From a virus, in the IMG/VR virus record IMGVR_UViG_3300009180_000007, positions 1 through 46,320 of that record: a stretch of DNA of 46,320 bases; one strand, 5' to 3'. Under the pieces are notes generated by a model. It had not been told where the DNA came from, did not search any database, and was given only the letters and a program-made list of their open reading frames with translations. The position numbers and the translations under genes were made by a program. Shown piece after piece: positions 8,584-20,100 of the stretch; position 1 is the first letter of the stretch, and every line of letters starts with the position of its first letter.

Positions 8584-9161
8584 TTGCAGGAGAGACCTAC
8601 CTTTTGGAAGCGGTACGCGAAGTACTTCGTATCAAGCTTGCATTGCCAGAAACCGCATGCGATTGCGAGTACGATGAGCAGATTCCAGCCATCGCGAACG
8701 ATATGTATTATGCAATTATTAACAACGGAATAGAGCCAGGGCGAACGAACGGAACAGCCGGGGGAGTTTGTGACGTCGTTCATTCGGTTCAGATACTTGT
8801 TTTGAATCGCAAGCTCGAGGCACGAGACAAGCGGCGGAACCTTTTTATGCAAAGGTTGGTCGGGCTCAATGCTGCTTTAGATAACGTATTCCTTGCGATC
8901 CATCGGCAAGTGGAAATAACGACTCTTGCAAACGCTTTAATGTTTGAAGACGATCCAGCAGCGGCACCATTTCAAAATACGTTGTACTACGCGAACGTCG
9001 ATCGACGTCCGAAGATGGTCAACAGTCAGACCTACGGGGGCAAAGCGGTCGGGGGACCAGGAACGACCGACGGTATCGCTATGGCTCGATCGATTTATTT
9101 TACCGGGATCCGTCGCATGCAAACGGTTGTTCAGGTCCACACAGGGTACAAGGTAACATAA
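8580..9161 (+). CDS. Tail terminator / neck protein candidate
   Basis: A 193-residue protein in ATGA overlap with the gpG-like gene and two genes before the tail tube. It has an N-terminal helix, a central beta region (V-V-H-S-V-Q-I-L-V-L-N), a helix with R-N-L-F-M-Q-R-L-V-G-L-N, and a closing strand pair (R-S-I-Y-F-T-G-I-R). Mixed alpha/beta plus position fit tail terminators, but no diagnostic motif is visible. No other role is favoured. Confidence 0.45.
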   Translation: MIAGETYLLEAVREVLRIKLALPETACDCEYDEQIPAIANDMYYAIINNGIEPGRTNGTAGGVCDVVHSVQILVLNRKLEARDKRRNLFMQRLVGLNAALDNVFLAIHRQVEITTLANALMFEDDPAAAPFQNTLYYANVDRRPKMVNSQTYGGKAVGGPGTTDGIAMARSIYFTGIRRMQTVVQVHTGYKVT

Positions 9162-9682
9162 TGCGGCACAGAAGCGTTACGCTAAAACCATTGTTCAAGT
9201 CGACGCTTTCCCCCGAAGCGGAAGCGGTCGCTATGGCAATCGCCAAGATCAAGCCATTGCCAATGAAGCAAACGTCGGCGGGGATAGTGATTCCAAACGA
9301 GCGAAGTATCAAGCAACGGAATTTTGCCTTTTGCCGAAATCCGGAGTGTGCGGAAGAGGGTTGCGAGTTTCGGTTTGAAGTCGAGCACACGTTAAACCCA
9401 TGCCCAAAATGTGGAGCTGATCGAGCCCCATTTGTCGGCATGCTTGCGAAAATTCATTTGCTTGTTCGGGATAGAAAGGGTCCATTGGTTTGTGCCGGTG
9501 GTTTGCGTTACCGAATGGCATGCGATACCGAATACAAGCGGGGATCGATTTCGACGACGGAAAACCATGAATTGGGGTCCGGCGCTCGAGAAGTCTGCAA
9601 TTGTGTCGACTGCTTGGTTCAAGCGGACAAAATCAATGTTGGGGAGTATACTGGGTCGCGATTCATGGTTGAAGGAAAGTAG
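9161..9682 (+). CDS. Cysteine-rich zinc-binding-like protein in tail region
   Basis: A 173-residue protein whose ATG shares one base with the previous stop. After a basic start it has several cysteine clusters: F-C-R-N-P-E-C-A-E-E-G-C, C-P-K-C-G-A-D, then C-N-C-V-D-C near the end. These can hold one or two zinc ions. Such a protein between neck and tail tube genes is not standard in well-known phages. Function unknown; possibly a structural minor tail or adaptor protein. Confidence 0.6.
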   Translation: MRHRSVTLKPLFKSTLSPEAEAVAMAIAKIKPLPMKQTSAGIVIPNERSIKQRNFAFCRNPECAEEGCEFRFEVEHTLNPCPKCGADRAPFVGMLAKIHLLVRDRKGPLVCAGGLRYRMACDTEYKRGSISTTENHELGSGAREVCNCVDCLVQADKINVGEYTGSRFMVEGK

Positions 9683-9691
9683 GGTACCAAA

Positions 9692-10225
9692 ATGAGTTAT
9701 GTAGCCGGCGCGTATTTGATTGGTTTCAATGCCAAAGTTTGCGGACAAACACAGGAAGGCATCGCGTTTGAAAACACGATGTTTTTCCGTCCAATTCAGG
9801 GCAATTGGGGGGGACAAGCAACCCAGGATATGATTTTTCTCGGGAACGACTGGACGTCGATGGTTACGTTCTTGGAAGCCGATGCAGCGGCAATGGTGGA
9901 CATCATCAAGCCGTTTAACGGAGCTGCGACCGATCTAAACATGGGGCAACCCGGCATCATTGCTTCGCAGCATGGTGTAGCGAAGTCGATGGTTTTGACG
10001 TCGCTACTCACAGCGGCGGTTATCAACGCATCGGGGACCAGTGGACAGACCGCAGTATTGCCACTTACCCGAACGCTACTGAAAACGATTCGCGATGGGA
10101 ATTATCCGATCCGAGAATTGTTCGACGTCGGGCTTCGCGATATTCCGGTTCGATTCCGTCACTTGCCATCGGCACGAACGCAAGCGACTGGAATCGGCGG
10201 GGGAGTGGTCGCCACCGAGACATGA
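9692..10225 (+). CDS. Major tail tube protein (putative)
   Basis: A 177-residue protein just before a chaperone-like gene and the tape-measure candidate. It is beta-rich with an opening G-A-Y-L-I-G-F-N-A-K, a central M-I-F-L-G-N-D-W-T-S-M-V-T-F and a C-terminal I-P-V-R-F-R-H-L-P strand. Size, strand pattern (long loop then a final strand) and place fit a tail tube monomer, which implies a tailed particle with a tube longer than a podovirus tail. Direct motif proof is lacking. Confidence 0.55.
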   Translation: MSYVAGAYLIGFNAKVCGQTQEGIAFENTMFFRPIQGNWGGQATQDMIFLGNDWTSMVTFLEADAAAMVDIIKPFNGAATDLNMGQPGIIASQHGVAKSMVLTSLLTAAVINASGTSGQTAVLPLTRTLLKTIRDGNYPIRELFDVGLRDIPVRFRHLPSARTQATGIGGGVVATET

Positions 10226-10596
10226 TTAAGATTGACAACGGACAACGCACGATCGAAATATCGGCTAATGGTGAGATTCGCCATTGGTCGTACGATGTTT
10301 TGCTGATCAAGCTCTTGGCGGAAAAGCTCGAAGGGGAGCATGCGATGCGTACGAAGGTGGACAACAAAGAAGTATTGTTACCACCGACAGACGGATTCCT
10401 CGAGGGCTTCGCGGTCGCACTACAGGAACGCGGTTTTGAGGGGTGCACGATCGACGCGGCGTTTCGGGTTTATAACATCGTCAACGCTCAATTCCGTGCT
10501 ATGTACGGAAAGCTTGCGGAACAAATTGCGGAAGAGATAGCACAGAAACCACCTTCCCTAATTGCGAGATTGCTTCGAAAAATCACGGGGGCTTAA
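10222..10596 (+). CDS. Tail assembly chaperone candidate
   Basis: A 124-residue protein in ATGA overlap with the tail tube gene and directly before the tape-measure candidate, the normal place for a chaperone. Residues about 57-90 (F-L-E-G-F-A-V-A-L-Q-E-R, then A-A-F-R-V-Y-N-I-V) align with residues 38-73 of the protein at 13684 (F-L-E-G-V-A-K-A-L-Q-E-K, then E-A-W-Q-I-W-K-A-V), so the two are paralogues. I see no programmed frameshift site joining it to a second product. Confidence 0.45.
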   Translation: MIKIDNGQRTIEISANGEIRHWSYDVLLIKLLAEKLEGEHAMRTKVDNKEVLLPPTDGFLEGFAVALQERGFEGCTIDAAFRVYNIVNAQFRAMYGKLAEQIAEEIAQKPPSLIARLLRKITGA

Positions 10597-11895
10597 ATGT
10601 CGGCAGAATTAACGATCAAGCTAGTCGACGCTACTCCAGACGAACAAGCCGCACAGGACAGACCAAGGCAAACGCCGGAAGAGACCGAAGCGAAACGCCG
10701 GGAGTCTCCGAACTACGTCGAAGCGCCACCGGTTCAAACGGCTGATAATCGTCTTCCAGGTTATCCTACGCTTCCACCGAAAAGCGGTGTTGAGCCCCCT
10801 CCGATCCAACCTACAAAGGAAAAGGTCGAGGAAGTTCAACCCAAGGGGCAGGAATCGAAGAAAGAGCCAAAGCGAGACGACTCGAGCAAAGTTCCATCGG
10901 CTGATCAGTCGCAGGAACCGAAGCAAGCATCGGTATCTATCTCCGACGTGCTCGATCAACTGCAACGCAAGCTCGACAAGTCGATGCCAGGGCGACAGGT
11001 GAACAAAGTCATCGGTCGAGCCCGTGGAGTGGCAAGACGTGTCGCAAAGCAAGCGAAAGCATCGTTCGATCGATTTGCGAGGAGCGAAATTGGCCGAAAG
11101 GTAATGCCTACGCTTTCCAAAGTCGGGAAAGCGATTAAGGCAAGTAAAGCCGGTCAAGCAGTTGCCAAAGCAGGCTCGAGCATGCTTGGGGCAGCGGGCC
11201 GAGCTTTGGGGATGACAGGAGCAAGAGTTGCAGCGACAGCAGCAACGGGGGCAGCGACAGCAGGAACAGCAGCAACAGGGGCAGCAGCAACAGGGGCGGG
11301 AACGGCAGCAGCGGGGGCAGGGGTTGCAGCAGTCGCATCTAATCCGGTAACGGCGACCGTCGGCGCGGTGGTTGTGGCACTTGCGGCTCTTCCGGTCGCG
11401 GTAGCAGCAGCAGCGTACGGTATCAAGCGATTCGGAGACCTGATTGTATCTCTTGGCGATAACGTAGCCGACAAGTCAGCGGCAATGTCGGCAGCGAGGG
11501 GACGACAAGAGATTTCAACCGAATTAAATATGATGAAGCGAGCGCAGCAAATTGGACCCGAAATGGCACAAATGATAAACGCGCAAACGCGATTCAATGA
11601 CGCGACCCAACAACTTTGGACAAGGCTGTTAGATTGGGTCGTAAAAATTGCTCCCTACATCGAAGCAGCTTCGGACGGTGTAACTGCCCTGATACGTGGG
11701 GTTGATCTACTAGCAGCAACGGGAGAGGTTATTGCGGCTGAGTTGACACTGGCAGACGGGCAAGACGACATCGACGCGGCGAAAAGCTTTGCAAAGGCGA
11801 AAGGTAATTTTGATCAATCAATTAAAGACGTATTCAAGACGGATATCAACGATCCAGACCCACCAGACCCGTTTTTGATGGACTTGCTAAGGTAA
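10597..11895 (+). CDS. Tape measure protein candidate
   Basis: A 432-residue protein with a charged proline/lysine/glutamate-rich N-terminal 120 residues, a basic helical segment, a long Ala/Gly/Thr-rich region (about residues 188-280, A-A-T-A-A-T-G-A repeats) turning into a strongly hydrophobic stretch, and then helices. Hydrophobic, helical and placed after the chaperone candidate, it fits a short tape measure. If so, the tail would be short, roughly 65 nm at 0.15 nm per residue. It could also be another membrane-active ejected protein. Confidence 0.5.
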   Translation: MSAELTIKLVDATPDEQAAQDRPRQTPEETEAKRRESPNYVEAPPVQTADNRLPGYPTLPPKSGVEPPPIQPTKEKVEEVQPKGQESKKEPKRDDSSKVPSADQSQEPKQASVSISDVLDQLQRKLDKSMPGRQVNKVIGRARGVARRVAKQAKASFDRFARSEIGRKVMPTLSKVGKAIKASKAGQAVAKAGSSMLGAAGRALGMTGARVAATAATGAATAGTAATGAAATGAGTAAAGAGVAAVASNPVTATVGAVVVALAALPVAVAAAAYGIKRFGDLIVSLGDNVADKSAAMSAARGRQEISTELNMMKRAQQIGPEMAQMINAQTRFNDATQQLWTRLLDWVVKIAPYIEAASDGVTALIRGVDLLAATGEVIAAELTLADGQDDIDAAKSFAKAKGNFDQSIKDVFKTDINDPDPPDPFLMDLLR

Positions 11896-11898
11896 ACC

Positions 11899-13680
11899 AT
11901 GACGCTGAGCATTATCAAGTACAACAATTACACGTTTAACGATAAGTCGAAGTTTCATTTCGACGAAACGTACGTTTATGATGAATCCGGAAGGATTATC
12001 AAGGGCACGTTGTTTCGTTTGCGTGTCGAAACCATTATTTGCAATGAAGACGTTAGCCCAGGTCAGACCGATTATTCTTCATCAGATTTCAGTTGCGGCA
12101 ACACAATGCACGCGGCACGGCAAAAGCTATCGCAACCTGGAGAGAATCTAGTTATCGACCACGAAGGTTTCGGACCACGACTCGACATCAATTTTCGGTA
12201 TCCAGTGATTCGCGATACAGAGTGGGGACCGCGTCCAAAGATGCTTAGTTGGGAACCAATTGGGCACACGGCATCGGTTGAAGTTATTTGGGAGTGTGAA
12301 TTTACAATCCCGATATGCAACGGTGAAACCAGTTCTCCGAGCTTCCAAGGGCTTTCGGCGCTTAGCTATGGAATTAGCTACTCTTTCGACAAACGTGGAT
12401 TCACGACACGACGAATTAGCGGTCGAGTTGAAATTGCCATGTCGGGAACCGTCAATGGTAAGCTATGGGATACGGTTGACTCGTATCGCGACAAAATCAT
12501 TATCAACAAGCCTAAGAACTTCCAACGTGAAGTCAGTTGGGATGTTTCCTCCGACAAGCGTACAGCAAACTTTACGATTGTAGATACGGAGCATCAGAGC
12601 CCTAACGCTTGGCCTCCTGGAGTGGTCGAAATCGACGCACAACATCGGGTTTCATGGTCACGATCTTCGATAGCCCGAATCAATTGCATGATCAGCGCAA
12701 CAATCGAAATGGCACCTGATCAATTTAAGGCTCGAGCGTGGCTCATTTTTCGTGATATCGTGCTCACTCGACTCCAATATGCAGCGGCAACGTACCAAGC
12801 TACCAGCAACTACGACTTGGGACCACCAGTCGCTTTTATCAACTCGATTGACATTGTCGAGAACATTTACAGGAATAGCGTTAGCTTCCAACTAAATTAC
12901 TACTTTTTGAACCAAGCGAACCTCAATCGAATTTTCCTTTTAACAGGCTTGTTTCAACCGACATCTTTTCTCAATGGTCCGGCACCATCGTGGGATACGT
13001 GGGACGATTCCATAAAGCATCTACAACCGTTTCAGGGTACCGGAAAAGATGGGGGCGTTTCCAATCTTCGATTTGATCCGTCCAGCGAAGCGCCGATAAA
13101 CCTTTGCAATCAACTTCCTGCGAGTGCCCAACAGTTCACTACGCGCACGGTTCAGCCTGCGATCATTTACGCCGGTACCGGCACAACGTTCGTTAATGAG
13201 ACACCCCCACCGAGAACTAGCTATATCGTTTTTTCCGCAAAGGTTTCTTACAAGAACAAGAATAAAGTTCGGGTTTCATTGCAGGTTGGAAAGCAAGACG
13301 TTAATCGTCAAAACTTCGATCCAGCTCTACCGGAAATCAACGGTACAACCGTCGGGGCTTCGAACGGGAAGATAAAGCGGTTCGTGGAGAACAACGCCGG
13401 GGACCATCTAATCACGTACATGGGCTACGCTGAGAGAGTTGGGTATCCGGTACCAGAGCCGGGAGTAATGAAAATCGGTGACGTCGACTTAAGACCGCAT
13501 GGCGACTTGGAGTTTCGGCAGGTCTTTTTGGGTATGTTCTTCGGGCAACCAAAGTACGCGGCATCTTGGAAACAAGACTATTGGATTGATAAAGTACCAA
13601 ACAACTTGGGCCAGAAATTCCCGAACGCGGCGGATGATGGGCTCAATGACGCATTTGCCGAAAACCCCCCACCAAAGTAA
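11899..13680 (+). CDS. Large minor tail protein
   Basis: A 593-residue beta-rich protein directly behind the tape-measure candidate, with AAGG 6 bases before its ATG. Repeated strand pairs and many aromatic residues (W-E-P-I-G-H-T-A-S-V-E-V-I-W) suggest a structural tail-tip or baseplate protein. It contains about eight scattered cysteines. No catalytic motif is recognisable. Position fits the distal tail protein or hub that ends the tube. Confidence 0.5.
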   Translation: MTLSIIKYNNYTFNDKSKFHFDETYVYDESGRIIKGTLFRLRVETIICNEDVSPGQTDYSSSDFSCGNTMHAARQKLSQPGENLVIDHEGFGPRLDINFRYPVIRDTEWGPRPKMLSWEPIGHTASVEVIWECEFTIPICNGETSSPSFQGLSALSYGISYSFDKRGFTTRRISGRVEIAMSGTVNGKLWDTVDSYRDKIIINKPKNFQREVSWDVSSDKRTANFTIVDTEHQSPNAWPPGVVEIDAQHRVSWSRSSIARINCMISATIEMAPDQFKARAWLIFRDIVLTRLQYAAATYQATSNYDLGPPVAFINSIDIVENIYRNSVSFQLNYYFLNQANLNRIFLLTGLFQPTSFLNGPAPSWDTWDDSIKHLQPFQGTGKDGGVSNLRFDPSSEAPINLCNQLPASAQQFTTRTVQPAIIYAGTGTTFVNETPPPRTSYIVFSAKVSYKNKNKVRVSLQVGKQDVNRQNFDPALPEINGTTVGASNGKIKRFVENNAGDHLITYMGYAERVGYPVPEPGVMKIGDVDLRPHGDLEFRQVFLGMFFGQPKYAASWKQDYWIDKVPNNLGQKFPNAADDGLNDAFAENPPPK

Positions 13681-13683
13681 GCC

Positions 13684-14190
13684 ATGAAATTCCAATTAGA
13701 CGGGGGAATCATCGACGCGGATTTATCGGAGCTACAAAGGCTTTTGAGTTCCGTTACGCCATTATCTCGAGCCGTATTGGGTACGATCGTTTCGGATAAG
13801 TCGTTTCTCGAGGGAGTCGCCAAAGCATTACAGGAAAAATACCTTCCTGAAACGCGGGTGACGTCGTCAGAAGCGTGGCAAATTTGGAAAGCGGTCGATG
13901 AGGCAGCAACAGCCTACCAAGCACAGACGCGGGATTATGCTGAATTGGCGTTTTGGTTTCATATCAATCCATACGAAGTATCGGAACGACAGCGAGTCGG
14001 ACTACTAGCCAATTTGGGCATGCTCAAGGCACAGGATAGAATCAATCGCGGTGACTACGACGCATTGGATCCAAAACAGGTTTATCAACTCTTCATGCTT
14101 GCGTATGAAGACAAAGAGCTTGCACAACGTAGGGCGACGGAATCCGCAAAACTAGCAATCGAACGGGAAGCGAAGAGGCAACGAACATGA
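13684..14190 (+). CDS. Paralogue of the tail-chaperone candidate, upstream of portal fusion
   Basis: A 168-residue, mainly helical protein. Residues 38-73 share F-L-E-G-x-A-x-A-L-Q-E and the following A-W-Q-I-W helix with the protein at 10222. It has an extra C-terminal half with A-F-W-F-H-I-N-P-Y-E-V and L-M-L-A-Y-E-D, which reminds me of tail assembly chaperone C-termini. It overlaps the portal-fusion start by 4 bases, so it is translated with it. Exact role unknown. Confidence 0.45.
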   Translation: MKFQLDGGIIDADLSELQRLLSSVTPLSRAVLGTIVSDKSFLEGVAKALQEKYLPETRVTSSEAWQIWKAVDEAATAYQAQTRDYAELAFWFHINPYEVSERQRVGLLANLGMLKAQDRINRGDYDALDPKQVYQLFMLAYEDKELAQRRATESAKLAIEREAKRQRT

Positions 14191-17100
14191 ACGTTTTCGG
14201 ACAAGCAATCGATAAGACATTACGAGCAATCGGCATTCGTAAGACACCGAGCCTACCAACAAAGGAAAATCCACGTCCAAAGGCAGCGACGTCAAGCTAT
14301 TCGGGGCTCAAGTTCTTCCAACAGACTCGAGACCTGCCCCTATTTACGTTTGACGTCATTCGTCAAATGCTCCAGGATCCGGAGATTCGTTTGGGGCTTG
14401 CCATGCGAGCCGCACCAATCGCAGCGGTTGAGTTTGCCTATATCGAAGGGACCGATACCGAGGGTAAGCCGAAATGGATTCCAGGGGTCGAAGCAAAGGA
14501 TCCTATTGTTGCCGAGTGGGTATTGCGACAACTCCAAAACATTTGGAAAAGCTCTTTACCGGGAATCGTCAACTCGCAGAAATGGGGATGGTCCGGTGGT
14601 GAAGTCACGATCATGCTGGACGGAGATACAGGGCTTCTCGAGATTAACGAGTTGCTTGCACGTCACTCGAGGGATTGCCGATTGCTCGAGCTTCCTTGCG
14701 GTACACCATGGGGAGTTCAGATTGACAACGTAAAGGACGGGGCGTCTAAGGTTGATCTACAGTACCCGTACTGCTTCTTTATCAACTTTCGTCCGGAGGA
14801 TGGCGAAAAGTATTCAGCCTCAATCCTACTCGGAGCGTATTCGCCATGGGCTGATCAGTGGCTAAACGGTGGAGCGCTAGACGTTCGCCGGTTGTTCATG
14901 CACAAAGATGCCTACGGTGGAATGTCGATCGGGTATCCGACGGAAGACTACAACGTTGAGGGGCAGGAAAAACCAGTTTCGGCCAAGTTCATTGCAGATC
15001 AGATTGTTGAACAAGCTCAAGCCGGCAATGTGATAACGTACCCAAGCGGAAACGATGAGACAGGAAAGCCGAAGTGGGTTATTGAACGGGCTCAAGTATC
15101 TGCCAACCCTCAACATATCCTCGAGTACCCTAAAGACTTGGACGCGGAAAAGCGGCACGGGCTCGAGATTCCAGACGGAGCGATCAGTAACGACGGTAGT
15201 GGAGCTTGGGAAGGTAAATCCCTCCCGATGGCAGCATTCTACGCGGGGCTCGATACGTGGGTGACTCAGATCCTTTGCGACTTATACAAAACGCTTTTGC
15301 CATTGGCTCAACTCAACTTTGGCGAAAACGTTTCCTTCAAACTGCGACATAAGCCGTTAGCGCTGCAAATGCTCCAGCAGCAAGGGGCGAAGCAATCCAA
15401 CGGCATGCAGGACAGTCAAGGCGGGGATCCGTTCGGGGGCATGGGGGGCGACATGGGCGGGGGCGGGGGTGGTATGGGTGGACCGCCAAGTATGCAACAA
15501 ATGGCGAATAGCCCACACGCGGTAATTGCAGCGGCACGCAAGGCACTTGGTTACAACATCCATCGCTTGGGAAACGGACCTAGACACGCTCCAAAGGGAT
15601 ACACGAAGGATAGTCCCCTCGTTATCAACGGGCATGAGTACGTCGGAGGAAACTTCATTCCGAACGATCAGATCGACCATGCAACCGATGAGCAACTAAA
15701 GGAAATTGCATCGGGCTCTCGATCGAGTACTCCAGTCGAGGCGAAAGTATCAAAACCAAACAGGTCGATCGAGCCTTTCGAGAATCTAAACGTCGGGCTT
15801 CGCGACAAGCATTCCGACATGCTTCAAAAGAATCGCACCATCAAATTCAAGGATGGTCATTCGATCAAAGTACAGTACGACACGCACGGCAAGGATACTG
15901 GCTATAGGGTTACGCATAAATCCGCCGATGGTAAGACGGACTATCCTGAGCGATTCAGTACCATAAAAGAGGCATCGGACTTTGGCGCGGAGCAACTGCA
16001 ACGCAAACGAGCGTCCGGACAAAAGCCGAATATTGTTCCAACACTGTCCGTGCCATCAAAACCGGCAGCGCCAAAATACAAGCCAAAGCGGTCTCTCACC
16101 GAGGGCAACTACCGTTACAAGAGCAAGGACTTTTTCTCGAGTGGGGTAAAAGCCAAGTTTAAGGACAACATCGCAGCATTGCAGACCCTACGCGAAATTA
16201 AGCTCGAGGGACGTTCGGCAACGCCACAAGAGCAAGAGACCATATCCAAGTGGGTAGGTTGGGGACAAATGCCGGGATTGTTCGATTACACACTTCCGGA
16301 CGGTACGAAATCCGTCGAAACGGAAGCCAACTATAAGAAGTGGAGCAAGGAGAGGCAAACGCTGAAGGACTTGCTAGGGCTCGAGGGCTACGCCGACGCT
16401 CGAGCTTCCACCATCAATGGACACTATACGCATCCGAGTGTTGTCGAAGCCCATTGGAAGATGGCGGAAAAGCTTGGTTTCAAAGGTGGGCGATTCCTAG
16501 AACCAGCGGTAGGGTCAGGGTACTACCTTGGATTCATGCCAGAGCACTTGGCGGAAAAGACACACGTCACAGCGGTCGAAATGGATTCTGGATCCGGAGC
16601 AATTACGCAAGCTCTTTATCCGAGTGCAGACGTGCATATCAAGCCGTTTCAAGAGTTCAAGTCGCCTGATAACTACTTCGATTTGACAGCGACCAACGTG
16701 CCTTTTGACGCTAACCAAAAGATTTACTATCCCAAGCACAAGATTAGCGCCCAACTCCACGATTACTACTTCTTGCGAGCTATGGACACGACGAAGCCAG
16801 GGGGCTTGATCATGCAACTAACGTCGACCGGTACCATGGATAAGATTTCCGACGACGTTCGAAATCTGCTTGATGAGAATACCGAGTTTGTTTCCGCGAT
16901 TCGTTTCCCATCGGATGCACACAGCGAGAACGCCGGTACCGAAGTCGTTACCGATATGCTGATCATGCGAAAGAAGAATCCAGCGATACCACCAGTAACG
17001 GACGAAACTCCAGCGGAGGCAATGCCAAAGCAACCGTACGAAATGAACATGACGAACGAAGAAATCGAACGTCAACGCAACGGGGAAAGTGTCGAGACTC

Positions 17101-20100
17101 GCTATTCTCCAGGTTTCACGGGCATAACAACCGATAGCCTTGGACGACTTTACCACTGGAAAGATGGTAAGCGAATTGCGGCACCTTCCTGGAACAACAC
17201 AGAGCTTGTACCAGATCCGGAGGGCGGGAAAGACATCCGGATCAATAAGTACTTTGCTGACAATCCTGATCAGATTTTAGGGACTTTGAACCGAAGCGGA
17301 ACAATGTACACGGGTGGAATGAAGAATGTCGAGCGCAACGAGTCGTACGACGACATGCTTCAAGCAGCAATCGATCGACTTCCATCCGACATCGTCCAAA
17401 CGCAAGTAAAGAAATCGGAAGAATCAACGGTCATTACCGATGAGCTACTCCATGAGGGGCAACTTGTATCTCGAGACGGTAACATCATGCAGTACTCCAA
17501 CGGTGCTTTGAAACCGTTTTCGGTACCGGAGAAAAACGTCGATCGAGTTACGTCGATGATTGCTTTGAAGGACAAAGCACGGGAAGTGCTCCAGGCTCAG
17601 AGACGCGGGGAGGAACCAGACCGCACAGAGCTGAATAAGCTCTATGACGATTTCTACGCGAAGTACGGACCATTGCATAAAACCGATAACCGAAAGGCAA
17701 TGAAGGGGGATCCGGACGCGACATTCTTGCTATCGCTCGAAAAGTATAACTCGAGCGACAATACTGCGACCAAGGCGGATATGTTTAGCAAGAATACGCA
17801 AGTTCGTGGAGAGCGAGCGACAACAGCAGACGGACCAGCGGAAGGACTTGCAATATCGCTCCATGAGACCGGTAGATTGTCTCTCTCGAGAATTGCCACG
17901 TTGACGGGGCAAACGGAAGAGGAAGTAGGCAACGATCTACGAGAGAAAGGACTAGCATTCCAGGATCCTAACGGCACTTGGATGCCAGCCGCTATGTACC
18001 TTTCGGGGAATACCAAGCGGAAGCTTGCGGAAGCGAGACATGCGGCAATTCTCGATCCGACATTCGAAGCGAACGTTAGAGCGCTCGAGCAAAACCAACC
18101 AGAAACAATTGCATCGGACGAAATCGGCGTGACGATGAGTTCCCCTTGGGTGCCAGTCGATCGACTCCAGGAGTTTGCGGCGCACGTTCTCGGGGCGGAC
18201 ATGGAAGACTTCCGAATGTCTCGAGACGGTGGCAATTTCGCCATGACGATTCTAAACGACCATGTTGAGTACGCTCATTCGACGCGAGCCGTATGGGGCG
18301 ACTTTGAACGGGTTATGAGTGCAGCGGTCAACGGCAAGCCCGTTTTGGTACGCGACAGCGATGGAGCGATCGATAAAGACGCAACCGACGGATATGCCGA
18401 GAAAATTGCGACACTCCAGGAGCAATTTAGGGAGTGGGCGTTTGACTCGGATCCGGAGCGAACTGAGGCAATGGCAGCGATCTATAACGAGACGCAAAAC
18501 ACGCACGTCGATACCAAGTACGATGGCAGTCACCAAACATTCCCAGGCATGGTAGACACGTTCAAGCTTCGCAAGATTCAACAGGATGCTGCTTGGCGAA
18601 TTGTCCAGACCGGTCGCGGATTGCTTGCACACGAAGTAGGTACCGGCAAGACATCGACCATGGTCGCATCGGCAATGGAGCTGAGACGCATGGGGCTTGC
18701 AAAAAAACCAGCGTTTGCGGTAAAGAACGCGAACATCGAACAATTCGCGGAAGAGGCTCAGCAACTCTATCCAGATGCGAGAATCCTATCGCTAGGAAAG
18801 AATTTCACGGCAGAGAACCGCCAAGAAATGTTGAACCGCATTGCAACCGGCGATTATGACATGGTCATTATGACGCATGAGAACATTGCCAAGATGCAGA
18901 TGAAGCCCGACACGATCAAGCGAGTCATCGGTGAGGAAATCCAAGAGCTAGAAGCCGCATTGGTTATGGCTCAGAAGAAACAAGCCGACATGGACGCGCT
19001 AACCGATTTGGAAGATGAGGGTAAGTACAAAAAGACCACCAAGAAAGACCGGGAACGCAAAAGCAAAGCATTGCAGAACAATATCAAGAAGATCGAGAGC
19101 CGCAAAAAGGGCATCCAAGGCTATCTCGACAAGGTACTCCGATCGGAAGACAAAGATGCGATCTACTTTGAGGATACTGGCATCGATCAATTGTTCGTTG
19201 ATGAGGCACACAAGTTCAAGGGATTGCCGATCACTACCAAGCACGACAAGGTGGGAAACATTCCCAAGCTTGCTTCGGCTAGTGCTCGAGCCCTGGACAT
19301 GCTTGCACGGTGTCGCTACTTACAGGAGCAAAACGACGGTCGGGGAGTTGTGTTCGCGACGGGAACACCGATTACCAACAGCATGGCGGAATTGTACGTT
19401 ATGCAGAAGTTCATCCAATCGGACGTGCTTCGCGAACGCGGTGTATCGCGGTTTGACGATTGGGCGGATACCTACGGCGAAATCACAAACGATTTTGAGT
19501 TCAAGCTGAAGGGGGAAGCGGTCGCAACACAACGGTTCAAGCGGTTTATGAACCTTCCCGAGCTTCGCAACATGGCATCGGAAATGATGGACATTAAGCG
19601 AGCTGTCGACATCCCTAACTTAATCCGACCGGACAAGCATGAACACGCAATCGCGGTAGCTCGATCGAGTGATATGGATTCCGTGATGGAAGAGATAAAG
19701 GAACGGGCATTGGCATGCCGGGGCGGAAGATCGGAAAGGTTAGTTCGAAGCGCTGCGGGTGAAATGATTCACGATAGCCCGTTTATTATCAACACGGATG
19801 CGAGAGCAGCATCGATCGATTTGCGGCTCTACGATGCGAGTCTTCCGGACCATCCAGATTCCAAGGCGAACACAGCGATCAAGAATATCCTTGACGTCTA
19901 CCATCAAAGCAAGGATCACGTTCAAGCAGTATTCTCAGATACGGGTATCCACGACACGAACAAGACCAATTTTTCGTTGTTCAAGGATATGAAAGACAAG
20001 TTAGTAGCGGCGGGAATACCACCGGGGGAAATAATCGATTTCTCGCAGGATATGAGCGACATCCAACGCGAAGATGCCCAGGCACGTCTACGACGTGGAG

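Noticed and set aside
10560-10600. Programmed frameshift of a tail chaperone into a longer product.
   Set aside because: No open frame of length continues in -1 or +1 past 10596 and no typical slippery heptamer lies at the end of the gene.
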